Assembly: GCA_965230495.1 (NCBI GenBank)
Contig: OZ246004.1
Location: forward strand, 744,001-808,000
DNA length: 64,000 nt
Reading direction: 5' to 3'
From: JACJYM01 sp965230495
GTDB lineage: Bacteria; Bacteroidota; Bacteroidia; Chitinophagales; Saprospiraceae
Both the position numbers and the translations under genes were made by a program. This document shows positions 36,316 through 45,202 of the stretch, piece after piece; within the stretch, counting starts at the first letter, position 1; each line of letters begins with the position of its first letter. Below the pieces are notes generated by a model. It searched no databases. It saw only the letters and a program-made list of their open reading frames with translations, and had not been told where the DNA came from.

Positions 36316-36969
36316 TTATATTATCGATTCTCCATTCAAGTCGGTAGTCAAAATACTACTGAAATAATCAAAGAAGGGCTTCATGGCCCTAAAGCTATTG
36401 GCAATTTCTACAACTAGATTAGGATCTTTTATTAAAGAGTCATCAAATTTTTGAGAAACCAAGAACTGCTTCTTTTTGATTAGATCTATATTTGGATGAT
36501 TTTTATCAAAGCCTTTAGGTGCTGATTTTACTTCATCTCCTTGCATTGCATCAAATCGTGAAACAAATTCTTTAGATTGTGTAATATGATCCATTTCAGT
36601 CCTGTCTAACTCAAATTCCTTCCGAATTCTTTTTAAATCACTGGGCTCAGGTCCCCAAAATCCACCACCCGTAAAAATATTGTTAGGCTCAATGTGCAAA
36701 TAGTAAGTCCCTCGAAGTTTTTTTGTAGCTCTTGTAAAAGCAGCAGAAAAACTTGTTTTATAGGGTGTCTTATCTTTTGAAAACCTGACATCCCTGTAAA
36801 TTCGAAAAACTTTTGATTTTTCGATATTATCAAATTTATTTAACTCGTTTTCTATATCATTAACCAATGACTTAAAAACTTTCAAATTGTCTTGATACTC
36901 TGTTTTATGATCGGTAAACCATTCTCGATTATTATTATTAGCAAGCGATTTTAGAAATGATAACATCAT
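36316..36969 (-). CDS. DUF2461 domain protein
   Basis: A 217-residue protein with the DUF2461 pattern: MLSFLKSLANNNNREWFTDHK, VFRIYRDVRFSKDKTPYKTSF, GGFWGPEPSDLKRIRKEFE and APKGFDKNHPNIDLIKKKQF. I chose ATG 36969. An in-frame ATG at 37008 would add a basic leader and overlap the upstream gene. The family is widespread and uncharacterised. It starts 1 bp after the stop of the coiled-coil gene, so the two are probably one operon. Confidence 0.85.
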   Translation of the reverse strand: MMLSFLKSLANNNNREWFTDHKTEYQDNLKVFKSLVNDIENELNKFDNIEKSKVFRIYRDVRFSKDKTPYKTSFSAAFTRATKKLRGTYYLHIEPNNIFTGGGFWGPEPSDLKRIRKEFELDRTEMDHITQSKEFVSRFDAMQGDEVKSAPKGFDKNHPNIDLIKKKQFLVSQKFDDSLIKDPNLVVEIANSFRAMKPFFDYFSSILTTDLNGESII

Positions 36970-36970
36970 A

Positions 36971-38326
36971 TTATTCTTCTTCTTTAAGTTCCGAAATGAC
37001 CTCCTCAATTTTATCCTCGACTACTTCAGCTACAGCTTTTACAGTGTCTACTATATCTTCAACAGATTCAGAAATTACATTACCTGCTGCTTCAAGAATT
37101 GTTGGCTTCTTACCTCCTTTTCTCTTATTAATTTCCTCTGCTGCTTTTGCTAATTTTTCTTTTTCTTCATTACTCAATTGACCCTGATCCTTTATCTCTT
37201 CAGCTATTTTTTGTTTTACCTCCTCCTTGGCCTTGTTTATTTTTTCTTCCTTGGCTTTTTCTTCTTTAAGCTTTTCCTGTCTTTGTTTTTCCTTTTCTAT
37301 CTTGTTTTCTAATTCGGCTTTAGTTTTTAACATATCTTCAAGCTTTTCTTTTTTACTTTTGATACGTTCTTCAATCATTTTGATTTTGGCCTGCCTAATT
37401 TGTTGTTCCAATTGTCCATCGGTTTCAGACATTCTCTTACCTTGATAGTTGAGATCTCGCTCATCCGCAGCAATAGAATTCTCCATTTTTCTAATGGCAT
37501 TTAAAAGACCGTTATATCTATTGCTTATTCTATCCAATTTGGAGGAGCTGCTGGCCTGAGAAGAATCACCAAATCTTTTGTTTTTAAGATTTTTGAATGC
37601 TTTATCTATTTTATTCCAAACACTGTTTTTGTCATTTCTTAGTAGATCGGCTTTTTTGAATTTGTTTTGAATTTCCTTTAGTTCATTAAATAAAGGACCT
37701 AATCCTAACCCTTTATCAATTTTCTCTTCAATAATATCTATGGCTTCAACAAATTCCTTTTTTACCTCAGTAGATTTTTCTTTAAGTTCAGACTGCAATG
37801 ATTTACGCAGTTCTTTAAGTTTATCGAATAGTGAATTCGTTTTAGTTTTTAACTCACTGGCATGTTCTCTGAAAAGGGTTTTTTCATGAACGTGCCCTTG
37901 TACTTTAGCCCAAAATTCTCTCATTTCGTCCCATATAGACTGTTCATATTTATGAAGAGAACCAACTTTTTCTTCAAACTTTTCTAATTCACTTTTAAAA
38001 AGTTTATACAATTTATCACTGAGAACTACGAAATGCCATTCAGCCTGAGCTCTAGTTATAACATCTGTTCTCTCTACTTTTATATCTTCGGGGAGAAGTC
38101 CATCTGTCACAGATAAGCTTCTCTCAAGCTTTTTGAAACCTTCTGGAAATTCGATTTCTTTTCCATTTCTCCAGTCGTCCATTAAATTGTTATAAAGCTC
38201 TTCTGTTGCAATTTTTTCTTCAAATGTGTAGATGTTAACCTTATTCGCTTCATCTTTTAATTCTAGAGCAACAAGAATTTTTTCATCTTTCTGATCAGAG
38301 CCCCAAAGCACAATTTTTCTTCGCAT
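36971..38326 (-). CDS. Coiled-coil-rich protein, DUF349-like, function unknown
   Basis: A 451-residue acidic and basic, helix-rich protein. An N-terminal domain of about 90 residues (RKIVLWGSDQKDEKILVALEL) has the look of a conserved beta-rich module. A middle portion (IWDEMREFWAKVQGHVHEK and SLFDKLKELRKSL) resembles DUF349 repeats. Residues from about 290 onwards form a long coiled coil rich in Glu and Lys with an extended C-terminal acidic tail. No enzymatic motif is seen. Conserved next to DUF2461 only by this one observation. The DUF349 assignment is tentative. Confidence 0.65.
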   Translation of the reverse strand: MRRKIVLWGSDQKDEKILVALELKDEANKVNIYTFEEKIATEELYNNLMDDWRNGKEIEFPEGFKKLERSLSVTDGLLPEDIKVERTDVITRAQAEWHFVVLSDKLYKLFKSELEKFEEKVGSLHKYEQSIWDEMREFWAKVQGHVHEKTLFREHASELKTKTNSLFDKLKELRKSLQSELKEKSTEVKKEFVEAIDIIEEKIDKGLGLGPLFNELKEIQNKFKKADLLRNDKNSVWNKIDKAFKNLKNKRFGDSSQASSSSKLDRISNRYNGLLNAIRKMENSIAADERDLNYQGKRMSETDGQLEQQIRQAKIKMIEERIKSKKEKLEDMLKTKAELENKIEKEKQRQEKLKEEKAKEEKINKAKEEVKQKIAEEIKDQGQLSNEEKEKLAKAAEEINKRKGGKKPTILEAAGNVISESVEDIVDTVKAVAEVVEDKIEEVISELKEEE

Positions 38327-38371
38327 AATTTCTTCTTTGTAATAAATAAATTTCTAAGATCGATTTCCGAT

Positions 38372-39370
38372 CTAATTTTCAATGTAATTTTTTTCTAGTA
38401 AATATTTAACAATTTGTACTGCATTTGTCGCTGCTCCTTTTCTAAGATTGTCAGATACAATCCACATATTAAGAGCATTTACGGTTGATTCATCTTTTCT
38501 AATTCTACCTACGAATACTTGATTACTATCTTTAGCAAACAATGGCATAGGATATTCCGAATTTTTAGGATTATCCAAAAGCGTGATTCCTTCCGAATTC
38601 ATAAGAATTTCTCTGACTCTTGAAACTTTTGGTTCTTGATGAAATGATACATTAACCGATTCTGAATGTCCACCTAGTACTGGAACCCTAACTGCTGTTG
38701 CTGTAATTCTGAGATCTTGATTATTAAGTATTTTTCGTGTTTCATTCACGATCTTCATTTCTTCTTTAGTGTAATCATTATCCAGGAAAATATCACAATG
38801 CGGTATACAGTTTTCGAAAATAGGATATTCATAAGCCTTTTGACTTACTTGTTCATTATTCTTTTCTGCATTGTATTGATTTACAGCTTTAACACCTGTT
38901 CCTGTAAACGATTGATAGGTAGAAACAATAAGTCTATCCATTTGAAATTCATTATGTAAGGGGGATAAGGCCATTACTAATTGAATAGTACTACAGTTTG
39001 GATTAGCTATGATATAATCTTTTTTTTCAAGAGTAGAACCATTTATTTCAGGTACTATTAATTTATTATTTGGATTCATACGCCACGCTGAAGAGTTGTC
39101 TACAACGTAGCATCCTATGGCTGCAAACTTATCTGCATGTTCTAGTGAAGCTTCAGACCCCGCAGAAAATATAGCAACATCCGGCCTAAGAGACAAGGCG
39201 TCGTCAATGCTAACCACTGGAAAAGAATCATTATTGAAATGAATTAATTTCCCATAAGACTTTTTAGAAGCCATGGGAATGAGTTGAGAAATAGGTAATT
39301 GGATTTCTTCTAGTACTTTTAAAAGTACGGATCCAACTAACCCTGTGACACCAACTATCGCTAATTTCAT
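38372..39370 (-). CDS. asd: Aspartate-semialdehyde dehydrogenase
   Basis: A 332-residue NADPH-dependent enzyme that reduces beta-aspartyl phosphate to the semialdehyde, a branch point for lysine/diaminopimelate, threonine and methionine. The N-terminal Rossmann motif is VGVTGLVGSVLLKVL. The catalytic Cys lies in ANPNCSTIQLVMAL (about residue 128) and the catalytic His in VPVLGGHSESVNV (about residue 236). STYQSFTGTGVKAVNQ is also conserved. It stands as a single minus-strand gene. Confidence 0.96.
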   Translation of the reverse strand: MKLAIVGVTGLVGSVLLKVLEEIQLPISQLIPMASKKSYGKLIHFNNDSFPVVSIDDALSLRPDVAIFSAGSEASLEHADKFAAIGCYVVDNSSAWRMNPNNKLIVPEINGSTLEKKDYIIANPNCSTIQLVMALSPLHNEFQMDRLIVSTYQSFTGTGVKAVNQYNAEKNNEQVSQKAYEYPIFENCIPHCDIFLDNDYTKEEMKIVNETRKILNNQDLRITATAVRVPVLGGHSESVNVSFHQEPKVSRVREILMNSEGITLLDNPKNSEYPMPLFAKDSNQVFVGRIRKDESTVNALNMWIVSDNLRKGAATNAVQIVKYLLEKNYIEN

Positions 39371-39565
39371 TTATATTATCAGATTCAATGATTAAACTAA
39401 AAGGCAATATTAAGATAAAAATGTATTAATTCTATCGACATTTATTAAAATGTTTGGTCTCAAATCTTAAATAAATATTATGATTTTATATCAGGAACAA
39501 AAGATACTGGATTATTGACATGATAACTAATAATTGTTTTTAATTTTGAGAAGACAATTATACCT

Positions 39566-41338
39566 ATGAAGAAATGGAAATATTTTCTGATTTGCTTATT
39601 TATTTATCAAGTAGGATATGCCCAATTAGCTGATGATTTTGAAGATGGAAATCTTTCCGTTAATCCAGTATGGGTAGGGGATATTGATGATTTTATAGTA
39701 GAGCAAGGAGTTTTACGATTGAATGCTCCAAGTGCGGGAACTTCAATGTTGTCAACAGGTATAATTATTCCGGATAGCTTTGAGCTTTCCATGTATATTC
39801 ATATGGATTTTGATCCCAGTTCTTCAAATTTTCTAAGTATTAAACTTCATAATTCGGATAAGACTAATTATTATGAAATTAGAATTGGGGAAAATGGAGC
39901 AGATGATAATTTTAAGTTTTATAGATTTGATGGAAGCAGTGAATTACTAATCGGTAATGGAACACTGGGGGCATTAGCGAAGTCTCCCGAGTTTAGGTTT
40001 AGACTTGTTTACAGAAATCAAGGTGATTTTCAATTGTTTGCAGATTATGAAAATGACGGTGGATTTGACTTCGATGCTATGTTTTTTGACAATCAAATTC
40101 CTTTATCGGAGTTGATGATATTTGAAATAAGTTGTACCTATACATCTTCAAGAGCCGATGATTTTTATTTTGACAATATTTTATTAAAAGAATATGCTCC
40201 AGATATTGAGCCACCTCAAATATCAAATGTTGATGTACTAAGTAGTAATTGTGTAGTGGTAAGTTTCGATGAGCAATTATCAGAAGATGTTTTAGAAGTC
40301 AGTAATTATAGTATTGTTGATGGCCCTCAGATATTATCAGTTGATTTTCATAATGGTAATAGTACGAAAGTAAAACTCAATTTGGGAGAAGAACTATCAG
40401 CGGAAAATGAATATATTCTGGAGGTAATAAATATTATTGACCTGATGGGTAATTCTTTGGTGTCGGATAATGTGACATTTAGATTTATAGGACGTCCTGA
40501 AGGTGATGATTTAAAGATATCAGAGATTCTCTTTGATCCGTATAGTGGAGGAGAAGATTTTATTGAAATATACAACGGCAGTTCAAAGTACTTGCAACTT
40601 GAAGATGTGATAATAGGTAATGCCGAAAACGGGCAACAAAAAAGGGTGAGCATTGATTATGTCCTTGAACCGGGAGAATATGTGGCTCTGTCTGAGGATA
40701 TTGACTTTCTTAGGGAAAATTACTTACCTCCGGTAGAAGCAAAACTATTAGAAGTAGACTTGCCAGCATTTGATAATTCAAATGGTAATCCCTTACTTTT
40801 AATAGAAGATAAGCAGAACTTAATCACATTAGACAGTATGTCATATGTGGAGGACCAGCATTTTGAATTAATAGATGATACAGAAGGAGTTAGTTTGGAG
40901 AGAATTAGCTTTTTACAGGATGCATCTGATTCGAAAAACTGGTATTCTTCTTCAGAGCTTAACAATTGGGCGACACCTGGATATGAGAATGCGGCTTCTA
41001 TTGTGCCGGATACTACTAATCAAATGTTTTCTTTGCAGAACAGGGTTTTTTCCCCTAGTTCTGGAGATGATCGCAGTTTTTTAGTTATAAATTATAGATT
41101 TGAGGAACTCGGTAATTTAGGAACTGTAAATATTTACTCAAGTAATGGCCAATTAGTCAGATCTGCGTATTCCAATCAATTATTGTCAACCCAGGGAATT
41201 CTAATTTGGAATGGGTTGAGTGATGACAATGAAATGTTGCCTTTGGGACCATATGTTGTAATAATAGAATCTTTTGATAAGGAGGGAAATACTGTGAGAT
41301 GGAAGGATTATTGTGTGATCGCTGATAATATAAACTAA
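39566..41338 (+). CDS. Secreted multidomain protein with lamin-tail domain
   Basis: A 590-residue exported protein (signal peptide ending near GYAQ, residue 20). The order seems to be a LamG/concanavalin-like beta-sandwich (25-205), an SbsA-type Ig-like domain (about 212-310, with YSIVDGPQILSVDF and LSAENEYILEVINIIDLMGN), a lamin-tail domain (about 315-420, LKISEILFDPYSGGEDFIEI) and a C-terminal FlgD-like Ig fold (VNIYSSNGQLVRSAY, GLSDDNEMLPLGPYVVIIE). Such proteins are surface or secreted structural proteins in gliding Bacteroidota. The C-terminus is not a clear type A sorting domain. A small EEP-family gene follows 7 bp later. Confidence 0.8.
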   Translation: MKKWKYFLICLFIYQVGYAQLADDFEDGNLSVNPVWVGDIDDFIVEQGVLRLNAPSAGTSMLSTGIIIPDSFELSMYIHMDFDPSSSNFLSIKLHNSDKTNYYEIRIGENGADDNFKFYRFDGSSELLIGNGTLGALAKSPEFRFRLVYRNQGDFQLFADYENDGGFDFDAMFFDNQIPLSELMIFEISCTYTSSRADDFYFDNILLKEYAPDIEPPQISNVDVLSSNCVVVSFDEQLSEDVLEVSNYSIVDGPQILSVDFHNGNSTKVKLNLGEELSAENEYILEVINIIDLMGNSLVSDNVTFRFIGRPEGDDLKISEILFDPYSGGEDFIEIYNGSSKYLQLEDVIIGNAENGQQKRVSIDYVLEPGEYVALSEDIDFLRENYLPPVEAKLLEVDLPAFDNSNGNPLLLIEDKQNLITLDSMSYVEDQHFELIDDTEGVSLERISFLQDASDSKNWYSSSELNNWATPGYENAASIVPDTTNQMFSLQNRVFSPSSGDDRSFLVINYRFEELGNLGTVNIYSSNGQLVRSAYSNQLLSTQGILIWNGLSDDNEMLPLGPYVVIIESFDKEGNTVRWKDYCVIADNIN

Positions 41339-41345
41339 ACGAAAA

Positions 41346-42272
41346 ATGAACAGAAAAAGGGTAGATGTCGTCTTGGCTTCCATGCTTATGGCTACGATTC
41401 TATGCTTTTTTTTTAGAAATACCTCATTCTTCGAAGCCATTCATAATAGGGCTTCTTTAGTTGCGATTTTCTATCTTTTTGTTGGATTGACAGCATTGAT
41501 TTTGAGTCTTAAAAAATCTCTCTTTGTGGCAATGGGATTATCAGCAGTAACCTGTTTGTACTTGAAAAGTGCTTCAAATACAGATCTTAAGCTTCCGGAG
41601 TACAAGGAGTCAAAGCTAAATTTTTCAATCTCCCATTATAATTTGGCTTCTATTTCAGAACCTGAGGTACTTCTGGACAGAGTTATGAGTCACAACTCTG
41701 ATATTATTTCTTTTCATGAATTAACACCTGATTGGAATAGGATAATAGGAGAACGGTTGAAAGAATTATATCCTAATAAATATGTTGTAGTAAGGATAGA
41801 TCCCTATGGTAAATCTGTTTATTCCAAATTTCCATTATCAAACATTCGCCGTTTAAAATTTGGAGAAGCAGAGGATCTTACATTTACTGTAAAAATAGAC
41901 GAAGAGGAATGTGTTTTTGTAAGTACATACTTAATTCCTTCTTTAGACAATCTATCAACAACTGCGGCTACTAAGCAATTAGAGAATCTTGAAGCATATT
42001 TGCGAGATTATTCTAGAAATAATTTATTGGTTTTGGGAGAATTCAATATGGTTTATTGGAAAGATCCCATTCGTAAATTTCGTAATAACCTTGATTTAAT
42101 CCATAGTAGAAGAAATGCATCTATAAACGGAAGTCTGCCTTTCGAACATTTTTTCTATAACGAACAATTGGAATGCACCTTTTTTGAAGAAATAGAAGAT
42201 ACACAACAAGCCAAAATTGGTATCAGAGGTAGATATCAGACCAAAGAGCCGGTTATGATAGGATCTCTTTAG
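41346..42272 (+). CDS. Endonuclease/exonuclease/phosphatase-like membrane protein, degenerate
   Basis: A 308-residue protein with two or three N-terminal transmembrane helices (about residues 10-75) and a C-terminal EEP-fold domain. Family landmarks are partly kept: NLAS with the Asn, IISFHELTPDW with the metal-binding Glu, KSVYSKFPL and LLVLGEFNMVYW. The usual GDFN reads GEFN here, and the final SDH-type motif with its catalytic His is not recognisable (the protein ends at MIGSL). It may be inactive or have a modified active site. It follows the lamin-tail gene by 7 bp. Confidence 0.7.
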   Translation: MNRKRVDVVLASMLMATILCFFFRNTSFFEAIHNRASLVAIFYLFVGLTALILSLKKSLFVAMGLSAVTCLYLKSASNTDLKLPEYKESKLNFSISHYNLASISEPEVLLDRVMSHNSDIISFHELTPDWNRIIGERLKELYPNKYVVVRIDPYGKSVYSKFPLSNIRRLKFGEAEDLTFTVKIDEEECVFVSTYLIPSLDNLSTTAATKQLENLEAYLRDYSRNNLLVLGEFNMVYWKDPIRKFRNNLDLIHSRRNASINGSLPFEHFFYNEQLECTFFEEIEDTQQAKIGIRGRYQTKEPVMIGSL

Positions 42273-42306
42273 ATATTTTGATTGTGATCGTATATTTGAC
42301 TTATTA

Positions 42307-42765
42307 ATGAATATAATGCAGTATTCAGTAGAGATTAAAGATTTTGATCAACTTTCAAATCTTGAGTTATACACTATTCTTCAGTTGAGATCAGAAGTTT
42401 TTGTGGTCGAGCAGAATTGTCCGTACCAAGATCTAGATGGTAAGGATTACGAATCACAACATTTGTTATGTAGAAATGAGCAAGGTGAACTTGTTGCTTA
42501 TCTTAGGATATTAGATAAAGGAATTTCGTATAAAAATTATGTAAGTATTGGAAGAGTTGTGAACAAATCTACAGTAAGAAATAAGGGATTAGGAAAACTA
42601 ATAATGAAGTCTGCTCTTGAATATTGTGATAAAAACTATAACTCAGGAATAAAAATATCTGCTCAGTACCATCTTTCTAAGTTTTACCAAAGCTTCGGTT
42701 TTATGGAAATAGGAGAAGTCTATCTTGAAGACGATATACCCCATATCGCCATGATCCTAGATTAA
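42307..42765 (+). CDS. ElaA-like GNAT N-acetyltransferase
   Basis: A 152-residue GNAT protein. ElaA-type features are LRSEVFVVEQNCPYQDLDGKD (residues 29-49), AYLRILD and the acetyl-CoA pyrophosphate loop GRVVNKSTVRNKGLGKLIM (about 80-98). An in-frame ATG at 42316 (MQYSVEIKDF) is an equally good start. Substrate unknown. Its TAA stop shares TTAA with the convergent phosphohexomutase stop. Confidence 0.87.
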   Translation: MNIMQYSVEIKDFDQLSNLELYTILQLRSEVFVVEQNCPYQDLDGKDYESQHLLCRNEQGELVAYLRILDKGISYKNYVSIGRVVNKSTVRNKGLGKLIMKSALEYCDKNYNSGIKISAQYHLSKFYQSFGFMEIGEVYLEDDIPHIAMILD

Positions 42766-44159
42766 ACTTTTAATTCCTTATGAGTATCAGCTAGTATATT
42801 TTTAACCTGATCAATACTCGGTGCTTGAGAATATACTCTGAGAACCGGCTCAGTGCCACTTGGTCGGATCATCACCCATTCTTCCTCCGACAAGTAAAAT
42901 TTGAAGCCGTCGATATTCTCTGTTCTAACGATTTTTCTTTCACCAATTTGAGTTATTTTCCCTTCCTTGCATTTAGCGATGACATCCTGTTTTTCATCAT
43001 TTGTCAGGTGTAAGTCATCTCTATCAAATGCAAATGGTCCAATTTTGTTATAAACATCTTGAATAAGTTTTTCTAAAGACTTTCCGGTTTTCGCCATAAA
43101 TTCCATGATGACTAGACCATTCCAAATACCATCTCTTTCAGGAATATGACCCTTAACTGCCAATCCACCAGACTCTTCACCTCCAACAATGACGTCTTCA
43201 TTTGTCATTATTTCGGCAATATACTTGAAACCAATTTTGGTTACCTCATAATCCAAACCATAGATAGCCGCCAACTTTTTCATTTTATCTGTAACAGAGA
43301 AAGTAATAATTACCTTGCCGGTCATTTTTTTATATTCATATAGATAGGTGAGGAGAAGCAATAGAATATGATGAGAATCTACAAAATGTCCATTTGAGTC
43401 AAAGAGTCCTATTCTATCCGCATCACCATCGTTGGCCAAACCAAGATTAATAGAAGGGTCATTTTTTATTACATTAGAAAGTTCATTTAGATTTCTAGCA
43501 ATAGGTTCAGGAGCTTGTCCATCAAAAGATGGGTTTTGTTCACAATGTAAGCAGATTGCTTTCGGAAATAGTCTTTTAATAACATTTTGCCCAGCCCCAT
43601 ACATGGCATCATAGGCCAGTGTTATACCTGATGTTTGAATTAAATCAAGATCAAAGTTTTGTTGAATATGATCAATATAGATGTCTTCGAGGTTTAACAT
43701 CTTTAATTTTCCATTTTTCAATAATTCATCCACTCCAGTAAGATGTTGAATACAGTCCTCAGGAATAATAGATTCAATCTCACTAATATGTGCTGGTATA
43801 GTTGGGCCTCCATATGCGGACTTCAATTTATATCCATTGTAACCAGGAGGATTATGAGAAGCTGTGATTACTATTCCCATATCAGATTCCGTTTTAACAA
43901 CGGCCAAGGAAACCATTGGAGTACTTACAAAATCAGTAGATAAAATGACTTCAATATCAAAATTGCAAAACATTTTAGCCACTTCCTCAGCAAACATTTT
44001 TCCTCCGAATCGAGTATCGTAGCCTATTACAGCCTTTTTCATACTTTTTTTAAGCATCCATTTTGCAGTTGCTTCAGCTACTCTTTTTAAGTTAGCGATA
44101 GTATAATCCTTTGCGATAATGGCTCTCCAACCGTCTGTACCAAACTTTATTTGTGTCAT
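42762..44159 (-). CDS. Alpha-D-phosphohexomutase (phosphoglucomutase/phosphomannomutase family)
   Basis: A 465-residue four-domain phosphohexomutase. The catalytic phosphoserine loop is ITASHNPPGYNGYK (residues about 98-111), the Mg-binding loop is NDGDADRIG (about 241-249), the sugar-specificity loop is VGGEESGGL (about 322-330) and the phosphate-binding loop is IRPSGTEPVLRVY near the end. The specific substrate (glucose-, mannose- or glucosamine-phosphate) cannot be fixed from these motifs. The GEESGG loop is the form found in glucose/mannose enzymes. Confidence 0.92.
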   Translation of the reverse strand: MTQIKFGTDGWRAIIAKDYTIANLKRVAEATAKWMLKKSMKKAVIGYDTRFGGKMFAEEVAKMFCNFDIEVILSTDFVSTPMVSLAVVKTESDMGIVITASHNPPGYNGYKLKSAYGGPTIPAHISEIESIIPEDCIQHLTGVDELLKNGKLKMLNLEDIYIDHIQQNFDLDLIQTSGITLAYDAMYGAGQNVIKRLFPKAICLHCEQNPSFDGQAPEPIARNLNELSNVIKNDPSINLGLANDGDADRIGLFDSNGHFVDSHHILLLLLTYLYEYKKMTGKVIITFSVTDKMKKLAAIYGLDYEVTKIGFKYIAEIMTNEDVIVGGEESGGLAVKGHIPERDGIWNGLVIMEFMAKTGKSLEKLIQDVYNKIGPFAFDRDDLHLTNDEKQDVIAKCKEGKITQIGERKIVRTENIDGFKFYLSEEEWVMIRPSGTEPVLRVYSQAPSIDQVKNILADTHKELKV

Positions 44160-44290
44160 ATAATTGATCTATTCAAGGTCAAAAGTAAGAACATTTCAAG
44201 CTATGAAAAAAGGTTTGATGTAATAAAAAAGAAAATAAATTTGATAATTCATATTATAAAAAAAAATAATATATTTACTGCAAATAAGGT

Positions 44291-44953
44291 ATGGTGGAGG
44301 ATCATTATAAGTTACGGGGGCTACGACAAGGTTTATTGAAAGAGCTGGAACGAAAAGGTATTTTTGACAAAAAAATACTATCAGCATTTTGGAATATTCC
44401 TAGACATTATTTTATAGATAAAGAATTTGCCCATTTGGCATATCAGGATATAGCATTTCCTATAGATGCAGGGCAAACTATTTCTCAGCCATATACTGTT
44501 GCGTTTCAATCATTGCTTTTAGATATTAAAGAGAATGACAAAGTATTAGAAATTGGTACTGGAAGTGGATATCAGGCTTGCGTATTGGCATATCTTGGAG
44601 CTAAGGTATATACTATTGAAAGGCAAAAATTCTTATTTGAAAGAACTAGCAACTTATTGAAATCTATTGGTTTTGAGAGAATAAGAACTTTGTTTGGAGA
44701 TGGATATTTAGGAAATGTGAGATTTGCACCTTATGACAAAATTATTGTTACTGCTGGAGCGGAAAGAATACCTGAAAAATTACTATCTCAGCTTAAGATA
44801 GGAGGGGTAATGGTGATTCCTGTGGGGCCTGGAGACGATAAGACCATGTTAAGACTTACTAAAATAGGAGATGCTAAGTTTAAAAAAGAAGAGTTTGGCA
44901 CCTTTAGCTTTGTTCCTTTCTTGGAAGGGGTATCCAACGAAGCTTTGATATAA
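44291..44953 (+). CDS. pcm: Protein-L-isoaspartate O-methyltransferase
   Basis: A 220-residue SAM-dependent repair methyltransferase for damaged aspartyl residues. SAM motifs are VLEIGTGSGYQACVLAYLG (about residues 77-95), VYTIERQKFLFERTSNLL and IIVTAGAERIPEKLLSQL. The N-terminal QTISQPYTVAFQSLLLD is the Pcm-specific cap. The start is followed 3' by tRNA-Pro after 31 bp. No SurE gene, a common neighbour elsewhere, is present. Confidence 0.93.
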   Translation: MVEDHYKLRGLRQGLLKELERKGIFDKKILSAFWNIPRHYFIDKEFAHLAYQDIAFPIDAGQTISQPYTVAFQSLLLDIKENDKVLEIGTGSGYQACVLAYLGAKVYTIERQKFLFERTSNLLKSIGFERIRTLFGDGYLGNVRFAPYDKIIVTAGAERIPEKLLSQLKIGGVMVIPVGPGDDKTMLRLTKIGDAKFKKEEFGTFSFVPFLEGVSNEALI

Positions 44954-44984
44954 TGATAATTTTCTTTTTATTTGTGGCGAATTT

Positions 44985-45058
44985 CGGGATGTAGCTCAGT
45001 CCGGTAGAGTACACGTCTGGGGGGCGTGGGGCCGCAAGTTCAAATCTTGTCATCCCGA
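44985..45058 (+). tRNA. tRNA-Pro (GGG)
   Basis: A 74-nt cloverleaf: acceptor CGGGATG with CATCCCG (45051-45057), discriminator A45058, anticodon stem CACGT/GCGTG with loop CTGGGGG, anticodon GGG at 45019-45021, T-arm CAAGTTCAAATCTTG. CCA is not encoded. The upstream region has TTTG (44944-44947), a 19-bp gap and TTTATTTG (44967-44974) as a weak promoter. Genomic-island content begins directly behind it. Confidence 0.95.
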
Positions 45059-45069
45059 CTTGAAAATCA

Positions 45070-45100
45070 AAGAGTTATGATATGATCATAACTCTTTTTT
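45070..45100 (+). terminator. Terminator of tRNA-Pro
   Basis: A perfect 12-bp stem, AAGAGTTATGAT (45070-45081) with ATCATAACTCTT (45085-45096), loop ATG, followed by six T. Confidence 0.85.
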
Positions 45101-45107
45101 ATTGATA

Positions 45108-45126
45108 CTCAAACAATGCTCAAACA
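45108..45126 (+). repeat. Direct repeat CTCAAACA next to tRNA-Pro
   Basis: CTCAAACA occurs at 45108-45115 and again at 45119-45126, an 11-bp period. Its position just outside the tRNA terminator, at the point where island content starts, would suit integrase arm sites or an attachment core. That is inference. Confidence 0.45.
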
Positions 45127-45202
45127 TTTTTTGTTCTCTATATTGTTTTGAAGGCTTTTTGTCAGTGATATTTTCAATTTACATAAATCTTCGAATTTCT
45201 AA

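Noticed and set aside
45027..45058. Search for a second copy of the tRNA-Pro 3' end as an attachment repeat
   Set aside because: I found no repeat of it within the window; the right end, if any, is beyond 64000.
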